Origin: Atherinomorus stipes
Taxonomy: Eukaryota; Chordata; Actinopteri; Atheriniformes; Atherinidae
Length of the DNA: 64,000 nucleotides
Assembly: GCA_023101725.1 (NCBI GenBank)
Contig: JALJCO010007928.1
Coordinates: 1,116,001-1,180,000, forward strand
Direction: 5' to 3'
The notes beneath the pieces are model-generated. The model worked only from the letters and a program-made list of their open reading frames with translations, was not told where the DNA came from and ran no database searches. The translations under genes were made by a program, and so were the position numbers. Positions 11,617 to 22,589 of this stretch are shown in pieces; position 1 is the stretch's first letter; the number at the start of each line of letters is the position of its first letter.

Positions 11617-12989
11617 GGGGGGTGATAGTTAATTTCTCCTCTTTTGCCACCCCTCAATGACATCACTGCGGCCACAGATGGTTTTTTTGTTGTTGTTGTT
11701 GTTTTTTTTCAGTCACATTCATATAGGAACTTCGGAAACTCTTCCAAACTGTTGACTTGGACTTTCACTCTCTCTGTTGCTGTTTTTGACTCTTCCTTTT
11801 CCTTTTCTCTCCCCCTATACCTCAGTTTTTTTGTTTTTTTGCCATCTGTGCTGGTTAACATGGAGGAAAACACATTTTCTTGTTATGAATATCAGGTTAT
11901 AGTGGGGTGCACAAATATGTCTTATTTACTCAGTTTGAACTTGGAAACAACCTCACCATTAATCTGATTTCACATTTTATTATCTATTATTGCTTATTCT
12001 AAAATGAATAAGGAAATAAATCATTATAGCACTGGCATTTTTTTTTATTATTTAATCTTTATTTATTTATTCTTTATTATTACTACCAAACTTCTGTTTA
12101 GGATTTTCTAACTTTATATATAACTTTATATTTATTTATAAGCTCAAAAACCTCCATCTATTCACATTTCCTACATTTCCCACAATGCAGCTCAACAGAA
12201 ATCCTATGGGAAAACTCTGATTACATGATCGGGGAATCATTGTACTTGAATCTGCGCAAGAGTTTTGTTATAAAAGCTCCTTTATGTTCAACAAACTCAC
12301 TCCATTTTTGAGTTTTTGTCTTATTTTCCTACAGCAAAATGTGTTTTGTTTGATTTTGTTCCTCCTGTAGGCTCTGTGGCCCTGACCCTTGACCTAACTT
12401 GCTAAAGGTTGTAATGCTGATCTTCTAGCTTTTTCAGATTTTGTGCTGTCTTGCGCATTGTGATCCAATGCTGCTGCAACGGGCTGTTTTGACTCCTAAG
12501 TGAGAACTGAATTCAGTCAGTCGAAGCTTAGAAAGTAACTTAAAGGTCAAGTCCAAGGTAAAGCCAGTAGTTTACATTCTCTCTTATCTGAGAAATCACT
12601 AAGTGGGAAAAAATAGTGAGAAGTAACTTGTCACCTAAAAAGGTGAGAATTAATCTGAGTTCATGAATCTGATAAACAAAAGAAGAAAAAAAAAGGAGAA
12701 AGAAAATTTTTGATGCTCAACCGAAGATTGTGTCAGTAGAAATGTTTTTGCCTGTAATTACCCTGATAACCTGACGCCATGATCAGTTTGAATCTTCCTA
12801 ACATCATCCCCTGGCTCTTGCTGTCACTCTCTGCCTTCATATAAACCACTTTTGCCCAATATTTCAGTCTTTTCATCAACTTATTTCCATGTTTTGTTTC
12901 CCCTCTGTCACACTTTCTGTCTTTGTCTCCAACTTTGACTCCACTCCCCACAGGCTTCACTCACTCCTTTTAATAGGGGCACATGTAGT

Positions 12990-13008
12990 TGCAGTGCCCC
13001 CTGGTGGC
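12990..13008 (-). promoter_or_regulatory. CTCF-like binding site
   Basis: Read on the minus strand the sequence is GCCACCAGGGGGCACTGCA, which matches the vertebrate CTCF core (CCACCAGGGGGC plus the downstream GCA extension) at essentially every informative position. CTCF acts in loop anchoring and insulation. Occupancy is inferred, not shown. Confidence 0.6.
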
Positions 13009-13329
13009 TGACCACCATCACATCAAGAGTTTGATATCACAACATGGATGTTTTCTTTTCTTTTATTAGTGGCTAATAGAGGTGGTTTGGATTGGAGACT
13101 CTTTACTGGTTCAGTAAGCAGCATAAACATCTGTTTATTTCCACATCTGTGGATATCCAAAGAAAACCTCTTTGGTCATGTGACAAATTAGCAAATAAGC
13201 AATGAAAGCAAACATAAAACAGGCAACTTATTAAGGGTTGAGCAATGTAAGAAGTCTCACTGCAGTAATTACACTCATGTTTTGAAATCTCTTCAAACTT
13301 CTTTTAATCTCCTGCAAAACCACATGAAA

Positions 13330-13560
13330 GCAACTGCTCCAACAGAGACTACCAACTTCTGTCTCGTCACGAAGGGAATTTCTGTCAGATCGTTCCCTCA
13401 CTTTTAATTTCTGACATCTCCCCGAGCGGCTCTGAAGTTAAACCGGGCTCTCCTCAGGTGTAATAGAGACACGTGAAACCACTTGCAGAGCGTTTTTTTG
13501 GCTCAGGTGTGATTTCCACAAACAGGCAAGATGATTGACGCTGGCTGCCAGACAAGAGAA
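13330..13560. promoter_or_regulatory. candidate conserved non-coding block
   Basis: High-complexity sequence with GAAGGGAATTTCTGTCAG, CCCGAGCGGCTCTGAAG, two CTCAGGTGT E-box-like sites (CAGGTG) and ATGATTGACG (PBX/MEIS-like). There is no open frame. Assigned only from its texture relative to the surroundings. Confidence 0.25.
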
Positions 13561-13590
13561 CAAGACTCAGTCAGCACATTTGTATGACAG

Positions 13591-13660
13591 AATAGAATAG
13601 AATAGAATAGAATAGAATAGAATAGAATAGAATAGAATAGAATAGAATAGAATAGAATAG
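13591..13660. repeat. (AATAG)14 microsatellite
   Basis: Fourteen uninterrupted AATAG units (70 bp). Confidence 0.98.
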
Positions 13661-15579
13661 ACTGATATAATCTGAGGTGGAACAGAATGGAGCAAAATCA
13701 AAGTAAAAGTTGAAAATCACTTGACATTTGGTCTGTGTTAAATTAAGCGTGACTGAATGCCACAGACTGTGGACCTCAGTGAAAGCTACTTTGTCTGACT
13801 GAGCTCTGTCTGTCTGTCTTAATGAAGCTAAAAGAGTCTTAAACAGCTTAACACAGTCTTCAGGTTTCTACCTGTGTAAGGCTATACAGTGAGTGTAGTG
13901 ATGCAAAGAACAACGCCGTGAATGTGTGTGTGCGTGCATAAACCGTACTGTACGCATGTGTGTTTGACAATTCGAGGGAAAGCAGAGACGACATCAGAGT
14001 CCATATTAAAGGATAATTACAACTAAACAACAGGAGCCTGTTCCCATGAAGAATCCTGGAGGATTATCACTGTTTATTGCTCCTTTACATTGTCGTTTTT
14101 GCATGTGTGTGTGTGTGTGTAAGTGTGTGTGTCCAGACAGCATTAAATGTCCTCCACCTCTGCTGCTGTGAGATTTATTCTATTTGTCAAACGGATGTTT
14201 GTTTCAGACAAAATTTCCTGCTTCACTTATTGCTGCTTTTCTGGCATGTCTGTTTTCTTGTCGTTGAAAAACACAGCCATGACGGCCATTGTGTTTTATT
14301 CACTTTCAGCAGTTGTAACTTTATTCAGCTACTGTAGGTTAGTTATAATAAAGCTTTCACTTCAAGGTCCAACTGTTAAGCTAATAACATAGTTTTGTGC
14401 CGTTAACATGTTTTCTTTCAGCCAAAGAGATGGTTTTCCCCAAGTTTTACCAAGAGCTGTAGCTTTAACTATTAAGTACTAAAAAGGAAGATGTCTTTTA
14501 ATCACTTTATGTTGTTATTTTGATTTAGCACTGTCAGGAACTGGAACAGGAACTATGAATTGCTGCATCCCCTTTGTCTGTGTCTGTTTTAATCCATATA
14601 GTTCAGATTTTTGGTGCTTTATTTAAGGACCGCAGTGGTTGATGTCAGAAAAACAAAGAGATAAAGACAATAAGAGAAAGGAAAGTAATCACCACATAAA
14701 CTGAAATCTATTGACAGTATACAGTCTGTTGCATGCTAAAACATGAGCATGATCCAGAAATGCTGCCACATTTTCTGTATACAATCTCATGAAGGACGGA
14801 GAGCTGAAGCCGCGAGGGACAACCTGATTTCATAGCACAGCCAAAACGTCAGCATCTATGATGGTGTAACTAACTGAATACTGATTAGTTTGCACAGAGT
14901 TTAGAGCAGCAGGAACTTTGACCAAGACCTCTGTTTCAGGGCCGACTGCTTATCACAGGAAATTGAAGAAAGACAGAAAAAAATGCATAATTTTATTTAC
15001 TTATTTTTCTTTTTTTTTTTTCAACACTTATTCATTAGCTCTTGATGCGAGTTCTCTCTCTGCCTGTAACTCTTCTGAGTTTTGGTTTTTGCTACATTGT
15101 GTAACATTGTTTATGGGTTATTACCTATTACTGTATCATTATTATTACCAAGCCCAGTTAATAATATTTACAACATAAAACCCATTTTTGTGGTGCTTTT
15201 ATAGATTAGTATTGTTAGGCTTTTTGAAAGGTTCTTCAGCATGTCCTTGTCAGAAGTATTAATACTAGTTTGAAGTTCTTCTTAATACAGTCAGTACATT
15301 TATAAACTTCTCTTACGTCTTTTGTAGACAGATAACATTCTTCTACTACACTATAATTTATTATTTTGCACCTCGAAAGTAAAATACTGAAATGTTTCAG
15401 CTATAAACTTAGTTTTCATGCATATATTTTGGCTATTTCAAAGAGTATTTTATGCCATCAGGGCTGAGGTTCAAATAGCCTACTTAAAGATTTTAAACTA
15501 ATCACAAAAAGTTATGGAAATTAACATTTTAAGGGAAAATTTACAGAAAATGCAACTGTTGATGCTAGTCTGATATACT
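13661..15579. other. non-coding stretch, nothing recognised
   Basis: Contains a short TG repeat (14105-14133) and AT-rich sequence. The frames near 14077-14392 and 14918-15178 show no domain or coding bias. No gene seen. Confidence 0.5.
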
Positions 15580-15790
15580 ATTCAATTCAATTCAATTCAA
15601 CTTTATTTGTATAGCGTCCATTCATGACAGTGTCACCTCAGGGCGCTTAAACAGACAGAAAAGTTCAGGTAAGATTCATAATAGCCTAGTTAAGGAAACC
15701 AACAGATTGGATCGAATCTTGACTTGACCCGGTCCAATCCCCCATCCTGAGCAAGCACGGAGGGGTGGCGACAGTGGGAAGGAATGATAT
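15580..15790 (-). mobile_element. LINE 3' end fragment, minus strand
   Basis: Starts with (ATTCA)n and then CTTTATTTGTATAGCG, and contains GTGTCACCTCAGGGCGC, CTGAGCAAGCACGGAG and GGCGACAGTGGGAAGGAA. In teleosts these occur together, in this order, in the 3' region of a non-LTR retrotransposon, with the ATTCA repeat as its reversed tail. So the element lies on the minus strand, truncated at its 5' end. Confidence 0.7.
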
Positions 15791-18314
15791 TCTATCATAA
15801 ATGTAGGGCATTTATGTGGCAATTTCTTAATTTTAAAGATTGTATTAAAGCAAAAGCTAACAACACTGATGGTATTCCACAGCTTAAATGTCCATGTCAC
15901 AATAACTTGTCATGTGTTAGTCTTGGTCTTCTGATGTCTAACTGAACAGTTTAAATATGAGACAAAACTTGAAGGTCCTCACATTTCAGACTCTTGTTTT
16001 GGGGTTTTATGGAGTTTATCTCCTGTCATAGAACAGCATGATGTGCTTCAACATTGAATATGTGCATTCAAAAGTTTAGAGAAGATCAAACAAAATTCAC
16101 CTGTAAAGATTAAACTGCATTTAAGGAACATTTTGATATCATACAAATAACCAGATATCCTTAACTTTGTGCAGTGTTTATTTTTACATCTGTAATGTAT
16201 TTTCTTTGATGATCTAACATGATGATTCATTTATTAGAGTCAGGTTATGATATGTCTGACAATGACCGTCTGACATTTTGTTGTCGGCCAAGATTCAGTC
16301 ACCAAAGTTGAAGTTGGATCATTGAGATCTTAAAAAAAAAAGCGTTCATTGATCCCTCCGTGGCACAGCTCCTTGCCTGAGCCCTCCCTGCGAGACAAAG
16401 CCCGCGTCCCAGCAGAAAATTAGCGCATTTAGCTGTCATCGCTCAGCTCGCTTTACAATCCTGACCAGCATTCACACAGAGTGCCCTGGCCTCTTTTCTC
16501 TTCCTCCATCCTCCCACCCCACCTCCCACCCCCAACCCTCGCTTACTTGCTTGCTTTCTTTCTTTTAGTCGGAAAGGCGATCCCCTGTATAGCTCAGAGA
16601 TCAAGACAGGAAGGTGTAAACTGCAGATAAATGTGATCAAGTGTCTCTGCTATCACAAGCCCTCACATCGGAGTGGCTGGCTGGCTCACCGGCTTTGCCT
16701 CCCCCCCTTTCTCCCTTCTCACCAACATGGATTAGCTGCCCCTTCTTTGTGCCTCTCAGTGGAAGCAGACAGGTAGAGATGAGATGTTCGGTCATTTTGC
16801 AGATCTTTTAGGCCCTCGACCATAAGTAAACCAAAACTGAGAGGCCATTATTAAGCTCATGTAGACCTGTCTGTCTTAAATGTCATTTCATGGCCTGTTG
16901 GACAATGTGGAAAACAAAAGTGGAGCAGCTTAGTGTGGGACAGATATGGCCAACTGGTTTTACAATAAGATTTTATGGTTGTTTAACCCATGATTGATGT
17001 AGTGCTGAACACTATTTCTGCGTTCAGCAGAAATATTCTGTAAAGGCAGCGTGGACAGAGTATCACTATGAAAATGTGAGAAGGAAATCAAAAGAGGTTT
17101 GTTAAAATTCACATACAGGCTTTTTTGTTCAATATCATATTAAAACATTTTCTCCAGCAGAGTTGCTTTTACTTGGAAATTATTCCCAAAGGTATCAAGG
17201 TGAGGGTAGTAAGTCAATGAGTTCATAATGAGAAATTCAAATTCTAAGTGAAGAATTTGATGAAAATTATTGAGTGTGAAGATTAATGAGATGCATGAGA
17301 GGCTAGTTCATCACATACTAACGCAAAGAGACAGAAACTTCACTCATTTACTCTCAAGCTTATGCCTAATATAGTCTAACATGATTTGACTTAATCTGTA
17401 GTATACTGATGAGTATTTCTAGCCAAAGTACCATTCCAAATGGCAGATGGCATGGATTTGGTTTGCACAACTGCAATGTGCATTTTCAAGTACAAATTAT
17501 TAGAAGCCCTGTCCATGAATCTATGGCTACATCAATAGAGACTGAGCCATTTTTGTTTTTAACTAAATTTCCGTAAAGCTGGAATTGTTACGAGAAATGA
17601 GTGTTTCCATACGAACCCCCCAGAAACACTTTAGTATACATGCCAGCCCTGAAAGTGGTGCTGTGATGCTGCCAAAGACAAATATCAGAACAGCAAAGAA
17701 GACCTGGAAGATGTGCAGAAATGTGTGCAATGTAAAGAAACACATAAAAAATCAAGCTTAAAGAAAAAGAGTCTTTTGTTTGTTTTGGTGTGTGTGTGTG
17801 TGTGTGTGGGGGGGGGGGGTTGTTTGTTTGTTTGTTTACAGATTTTGCTCTAGAAGCCACATCAAACTCAGTAGCTTCTGCAGTACGAGCATAATTCCAC
17901 AACTGTTGTAGGTGTTGGTGGTTCTCCTCTAACAATAAAAACAGTTACAGATAGTCCAGAATTCTTCTCTGCTCAACAAACTTTCTTTATTCTTGGTCAA
18001 CAAAACTGTTTGGATGGTGTCATCCTTTAAAAGTGGGCCCACTATTTGCTTTTCATGTCGAATGTCAAAATTACTTCATCAGTGGATGGACCTTCTAGCT
18101 TTTAACTGGCAGAGCTTGTTGTACAGTTGTTGTCTTTGGATCATCATTTTCTCTTATTTGTACTCCATTTAATCAAGTCTCACAGCATCACACACACTGT
18201 ACCAGAGACCAGCAACAGGTTTTATTGGGGTTTTAAAGGGAAAAAGGAAAAGATTTTAATGTTCATATAGTAAGCTTTTCTTGTTCTAAAAAATCTATAG
18301 AGTTAGCTTATTAT
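15791..18314. other. non-coding stretch with one candidate conserved block
   Basis: Mostly AT-rich unique sequence. The block 16335-16460 (CCTCCGTGGCACAGCTCC...AAAATTAGCGCATTTAGC...CATCGCTCAGCTCGC) is more complex and could be conserved non-coding DNA. A compound repeat lies at 17788-17838. No gene recognised. Confidence 0.45.
17788..17838. repeat. compound (TG)n(G)n(TTTG)n repeat
   Basis: About ten TG units, a run of ten or more G, then four TTTG units. Confidence 0.95.
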
Positions 18315-18397
18315 TTAAAGACACACTACAGAACTTTTTGCAATTTTCGGTGATGCGTCCCCTATAGACAAGAGATAAACATTCCAGACTCTTGTTA

Positions 18398-18640
18398 CCT
18401 CCGCCAAGGAAGTAATCTTTTCGGTAGCGTTGGTTTGTCTGTCCGTCCGTCTGTCTGTCAGCAACTTTACGGAAAAAGTTCTAGACGGATTGATCTGAAA
18501 TTTTCACCAGCCGTGTGTCTCAGCCCAAGGACGAGCCCATTAAATTTTGGTGGTGATCCCGATCACCTTCTGGATCCAGGAATATTTTGAAAGATTCTTT
18601 ATCATTGTGAGATCGGCCATGTTGGAAAGGCTGTTGATGA
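18398..18640 (+). mobile_element. dispersed retrotransposon-type repeat fragment
   Basis: Contains CCTCCGCCAAGGAAGTAATC, a TCTGTCCGTC run, AGTTCTAGACGGATTGATCT, GAAATTTTCACC and GGTGGTGATCCCGATCACC. This succession (Ccgccaaggaggt ... acggattg ... tgatccCGATCA) is widespread in fish and invertebrate genomes as an RTE-like retrotransposon fragment. Ends not defined. A preceding TTAA-type start, TTAAAGACACACTACAG, lies at 18315 and may mark another element into which this one inserted. Confidence 0.5.
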
Positions 18641-19089
18641 GGTGTAAGTGCCCCCTTCTGGCACTTACCCCCTTCTGCAGCTGAGCACATGATGTCAGGA
18701 CGCACAAATGAAACTTATGAGCAGCAGTGAGAACGAGGAGAGAAGACTGTTGGACAGACTTCTAGCCAGTTGAATATGGTGAACTGTGTGCGTTAGTGAA
18801 AAACTGTAAGTAACTAGTTGTATTTCTGCATGAACAGGATGTTTAATGTTATTTAGCTGATTTGCTTATTCAGAAGTGTTCCTCCATTCACCATGTGCGT
18901 TTTTATCCTATTAAGCTAGATGACCTGTTACATGCCAGTTACTGTAACTGTTAGCCTTGAACACATGCATGTTTAGTCCTAACTGGAAGGGATTCATTAG
19001 TAGTAATTTACTCTTTTACCTTTATATTGTTTGTGTGATTGACATGCTCTTGGAAAAGGGATAAAAACCTGGTTCTCCTCCCCACGAAG

Positions 19090-19647
19090 ATGACTCACCA
19101 CTTTCTTTTCACAAAAGTACTGGATGATTGCCATGCACGGCCGCCCTCAGGTAAAAATGGATATCCATCTAAATCTTCCTTGGGTATTTTATCTCTTGTG
19201 ATAATATTACTCCCAGCTGGTGATGTTGAAATAAATCCCGAGCCTCTATCAACAAACCACACCGATGGTCTGTGGCTTGGTGCTCTGCTGCTGCCGCTGG
19301 GTGCTCCCCCAGCATTGCTGTTTGGTGCCTTGTTGCTGCCACCTGGTTCTCCGGCGTCATTGCTTGGGCCTCCACCGCTGCTGCCTGGTCCTTCATCACT
19401 GCTGCCTGGTCCTCTGCTACCGCCTGGTCCTCCGCCGTCCCTGCTTGGGCCTCCCCCTCTGCTGCCGGGTCCTTCATCGCTACTGCCTGGTCCTCTGCCA
19501 TCACTGCTTGGGCCTCAGCCGCTGCCGCTAGGTTTTTTGCCGTCTCTTGCCAGACGTCTCCACCAGTTTCTGGACACGTCTTATAAACAAAGTACTGAAT
19601 GGATTCGCACCTCCACTGTTAAACACATACATTCACTAAAAGAATAA
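19090..19647 (+). CDS. open frame with 2A-like motif and Pro/Leu repeat, likely LINE-derived
   Basis: A 185-codon ATG frame; the frame remains open upstream to about 19039 without another ATG. Residues 44-52 read GDVEINPEP after a hydrophobic stretch (SLVIILLPA). This matches the 2A consensus DxExNPGP except that the invariant glycine is glutamate. 2A-like motifs near the N terminus are known in several non-LTR retrotransposons. From about residue 60 to 152 the protein is a degenerate repeat built on LLPGP, encoded by CTGCTGCCTGGTCCT-like 15-18-nt units. The frame ends at TAA 19645-19647, but the same frame resumes immediately with LINE-like residues (next entry). With NPEP, ribosomal skipping would not be expected. 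I infer a decayed or internally deleted LINE first region; an expressed host gene cannot be excluded. A CAG|GTAAAA donor-like site lies at about 19147-19157. Confidence 0.45.
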   Translation: MTHHFLFTKVLDDCHARPPSGKNGYPSKSSLGILSLVIILLPAGDVEINPEPLSTNHTDGLWLGALLLPLGAPPALLFGALLLPPGSPASLLGPPPLLPGPSSLLPGPLLPPGPPPSLLGPPPLLPGPSSLLPGPLPSLLGPQPLPLGFLPSLARRLHQFLDTSYKQSTEWIRTSTVKHIHSLKE

Positions 19648-19824
19648 TCGGATTATTACGCATCAATTAGGGGAGATTGTGATATCCCCAAACGAAAAAC
19701 AAAATTCTGTGAAATGGTCCCGTCAGTTAGAGGCACACATTCTTGGAATACATTACCTGTAACTGTCAGAAAACTGTTTCATACTGTTTGTGTTAGAGAC
19801 AGGTTTCTTCCTTACAAACATTAG
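19648..19824 (+). pseudogene. LINE reverse-transcriptase C-terminal tail remnant
   Basis: In the same frame as the upstream 2A-like frame, directly after its stop, 58 codons run to TAG. They include the block RGDCDIPKRKTKF followed by THSWNTLPVTVRK. The pattern basic residues, ..., WN.LP..VR is the classic end of CR1/L2-type LINE polymerases, where the consensus is roughly P.LWNSLP..IR. The reverse transcriptase domain itself is absent, consistent with an internal deletion joining the two ends of an element. Confidence 0.45.
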
Positions 19825-19971
19825 TACACATTAACATCTGACAATATGTCATACCTGGTTTCACATTTTTTGTTTTGTTTTTTGGTTTAAAAGTATTAAA
19901 TCTGTTTTTTTCATTTTTCTGGATTTTTTTTCTGCTTTCAGCAAAGGACTGTGATTCATGTGGAATTTTGA

Positions 19972-20157
19972 GTAATTTCTATCCATATTTCGGTGCTTGG
20001 TGAATCTATCTGCATCAAAAACTGTGCCGAGGAGCTTGGCCCTATCGAACAGTCATGGATGACTGCTGTGCAAAAGCTGATCAATAGAAATGCCATCAGA
20101 CACTTTCTCACTGTGAATTGTCCAGAAAGAATCCATAAACTGTCTCTGGCAGAGTAA
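19972..20157 (+). pseudogene. unassigned 61-codon coding-like stretch
   Basis: Open from just after a TGA (19969) to TAA (20155-20157). The translation has ordinary protein composition, including ELGPIEQSWMTAVQKL and RHFLTVNCPERIHKLSLAE, unlike the low-complexity frames elsewhere. A pyrimidine-rich TTTTTTTCTGCTTTCAG precedes it (ending 19941), but an exon from that acceptor would meet the TGA in this frame. I do not recognise the protein. It may be a further fragment of a mobile element. Confidence 0.3.
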
Positions 20158-21210
20158 ATTTAAGAGCACTACACTGAAAAAAAGAACCTGCTGGATTTAC
20201 TTCATTTAAGAGTGGACATTGGTGGCACACAAATTGATTCTGCAGCAACTTTAAAAAGTTAGATAATTTCATACAAGTTATTCATATTCAATAAACCTGC
20301 GTATTTCATGTTGATACAGTGAGTTTGAATCAGGTTTTGATGAAGTAATCTGAGTTCATGTAATCTTCCCAATTTTATCCCTTTTTTCAAAAATTATCCA
20401 ACAACTTTTACTCCAACACCATTTGGTCACTCTAGGCATCATTTTTACATTATATCAACAGTGTTCATCTCCAATTGAGGGCCACAATTCTGCAGGTTTT
20501 CTATGCCTCCCTGCCCAAACCTGACTCAAATTAGTGAGTCATTGTGCAGATCTTCATAGATTAATTGATTCAGTTAATTTGAGTCATGTGTGTTAGAGTA
20601 GGGTGGCATTGATCACCTTCAGGACAACGGTTTTGAAAGACTGATGCTGGACACCCCTCCATTACAGGAAAATGTAATCTATCCAAAAATGCCAACCTCA
20701 CATGACATTATTAACCCAGTGGTTAATGTGCAGGGGCAGTAATGTTCACAATGCTATGTTTTTGGTAGCAGGCATACATATTGTGTGTATCTGTGACAAT
20801 CTTGAACTATATCAGATGAGGATTGACTCATGGGATTACTTGGACATTTAGATTATGGTGAAGTAAAGAACAGAGGGTGCTGCAAGGCATGATGGGAAAT
20901 ATATAAACAAGCCCATCTACCAGGAACCAACCACAGCAACTGCTACAATACCAACTTGAAAAAATATATTTGGTTGCAGCTTGTTTGTTTGTTGTCCTCC
21001 TAAATTTTTTTTTTTTTTTTTTTTTTAATATTTTTTTTATGTGGTGTGTTGCTTTTCTATGATGGAAAAGAACGCATTTATTAAGTTATTGAACAATATT
21101 TGAAAGAACTTTGCTTTACATTTACTTGAGTTTTACCTTTAAAATCTCTGTTTGGCCCACAGCTCACTGGCATATTTTCACTTTGATCCTTGGAGGCAAA
21201 AAGGTTAGGC
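20158..21210. other. non-coding stretch with old repeat fragments
   Basis: An ACACTGAAAAAAA start at about 20171, followed by CTGGATTTACTTCATTTAAG, resembles a common fish MITE. 20465-20660 is a degenerate palindromic segment related to the 53410-53613 type (arms around TGACTCAAATTAGTGAG and TTAATTTGAGTCATG). A T-rich run lies at 21006-21040. No gene. Confidence 0.4.
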
Positions 21211-21407
21211 CAGGTATGGGCAACTCTGGTCCTCGAGGGCCGGCATCCTAAAGGTATTAGGAGTTTCCCTGCGGTAACACTCCTTGTGACCTGTGCAGAG
21301 CTTTGAATCAAGCTTTGCACAATTGATTGGAGTCAGGTCTGTTGCAGCCTGGAAGCTCCTAATACCTGCAGGATGCCGGCTCCCGAGGACCGGAGTTGCC
21401 CATCCCT
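21211..21407. mobile_element. palindromic MITE, CAGG.ATGGGCAACTC type
   Basis: The left arm CAGGTATGGGCAACTCTGG, CCTCGAGGGCCGGCATCCT returns as reverse complement at the right end (...GTTGCCCATCCCTG). The arms extend nearly to the middle, with GGTATTAGGAG and CTCCTAATACC also paired. A 197-bp element of a class abundant in fish genomes; a related copy is at 54362-54547. No clear target duplication. Confidence 0.8.
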
Positions 21408-21662
21408 GCACACTCAGAAAAATGAATATCAAATTGTACCTTTAGGGGTACAATGGCTTGTCACTGGGGTGGTACCCTTAGGGTACTGCTGGTGTAGCCC
21501 TAACAGTGGGTATTATGTGCTTTGGAACATAAATGTACCATTCAGGCTCCTAAAAAGGTACATGTAGGTGTCTTGAGGTCCGCTTATGACGTTTACAGGG
21601 TACATAAATTCAAACTGTACCTTGAGGGACAGAAATGTACTTGTACTTTCGGGCTAAAGGGG
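21408..21662. repeat. dispersed repeat with GTACC/GGTAC motifs
   Basis: Begins CACACTCAGAAAAATGAA and carries repeated TGTACCTTTAGGGGTACAA-like palindromes and TGGTACCCTTAGGGTACTG. It looks like a known type of fish DNA repeat, directly abutting the preceding MITE. Ends and family uncertain. Confidence 0.45.
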
Positions 21663-21689
21663 GCTTGATGCAAGGAGGATGTGACACAA

Positions 21690-21835
21690 GGATGATTTAA
21701 GCAGGGTTCAAACCCCAACCTCCTGCATTAGTCGTGCATGTGTGGCAAGGTACGCAATGGAGGGCCAAGGCGGGATTTGATCCCCAGACTCCTGGGTGAG
21801 AGTCATGCGCGCTAACCAGCCAAAGGGACATCCCT
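21690..21835 (-). repeat. tRNA-headed SINE-like fragments
   Basis: On the minus strand, GGTTAGCGCGCATGACTC followed by GGGGATCAAATCCCG resembles an A box and B box at tRNA spacing. A second B-like GGGTTTGAACC lies upstream. There is no complete cloverleaf, so not a functional tRNA gene. Confidence 0.45.
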
Positions 21836-22099
21836 GTGACCATCTAGCCAGGGCATACGATCACGAGTTTAGGTGGTGAGCAGACATAATTAAATGGTTT
21901 CAGTTTTTCTCGTGAAACTTTTTTAGTCAACATACTGTAATTATATCTAGCTCATGCAGTATTCTTCCTAAACATGTAAAATAAACGTGATTAATTCATG
22001 TTTACAGAAGGAATGTAAAGTAATTGTGTGTAATGGACTAAATTTATTATAGTAAATCCAAAGACTTGGAGTTCCCCTTTTTCAGTAGTTTGTGGAGCA

Positions 22100-22275
22100 A
22101 AATCTGTAAAAAATCTGCTTTTAAAAGCAAATGATCACACCAACTCTTTATTTACCTACAACCTCTTTCATTTTTACTATAAAATTGCTTAAAAATGAAT
22201 GATTTAATTGACATTAAGGCATTTTTGAAGGCACCTCTCCTCACTTTTGATGCCTAAAACTTTTGCACAGCACTG
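22100..22275. mobile_element. Tc1/mariner right-end fragment
   Basis: The terminus ATGCCTAAAACTTTTGCACA continuing GCACTG and then TA (22276-22277) is a typical Tc1-like inverted-repeat end with a TA target. The matching left end was not found, so the element is truncated; the inner limit is arbitrary. Confidence 0.55.
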
Positions 22276-22589
22276 TATATCTGAGCAGAATGTGCTCTAT
22301 TTACACCTCTTTTCTGCTTTCATTTTTTTCTTCATCTCTTGCTCTGTCCTTTTCAACAGTTCACATGTGTGATAAACCATTTATCCCTCCAAGGACGTTT
22401 TTCCCATCCGAGCGTCCATCCAGTCAAATTACACACTCAACACATAATGAAGTCTGTTCCTATCGTCTCAGCACAGAGAGACCCAGAACTTACATCTGCT
22501 CTGGAATACCCCAGACAATAAACAATTCACTCCTCATGTTCAAATCTCATTTTTCGGACAGAGTCTTGACAATAAAAAGAAATAAATTA

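Larger units (their letters stand above)
10155..12960. other. simple-repeat-rich non-coding stretch
   Basis: Contains a pyrimidine-rich tract (10560-10820), a CA repeat (10890-10929), TG repeats (11347-11400 and 11570-11616) and AT-rich sequence (12020-12150). The frames here are mostly translations of these repeats. The more complex block at 11405-11565 is listed separately. The pyrimidine tract ends in CTGTCTCCACAG (about 10814-10825), which resembles a splice acceptor, but no matching donor or frame supports an exon. Confidence 0.5.

Noticed and set aside
19265..19586. Alternative-frame proteins over the Pro/Leu repeat (Cys/Leu-rich and Ala/Trp-rich)
   Set aside because: They are shadows of the repeat; the frame with the 2A-like motif and the LINE-like continuation is the meaningful one.
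19942..20157. Terminal coding exon from the acceptor at 19941 with an AATAAA near 20290
   Set aside because: The coding-like frame has a TGA just after the acceptor, and the AATAAA lies in what looks like a separate MITE.
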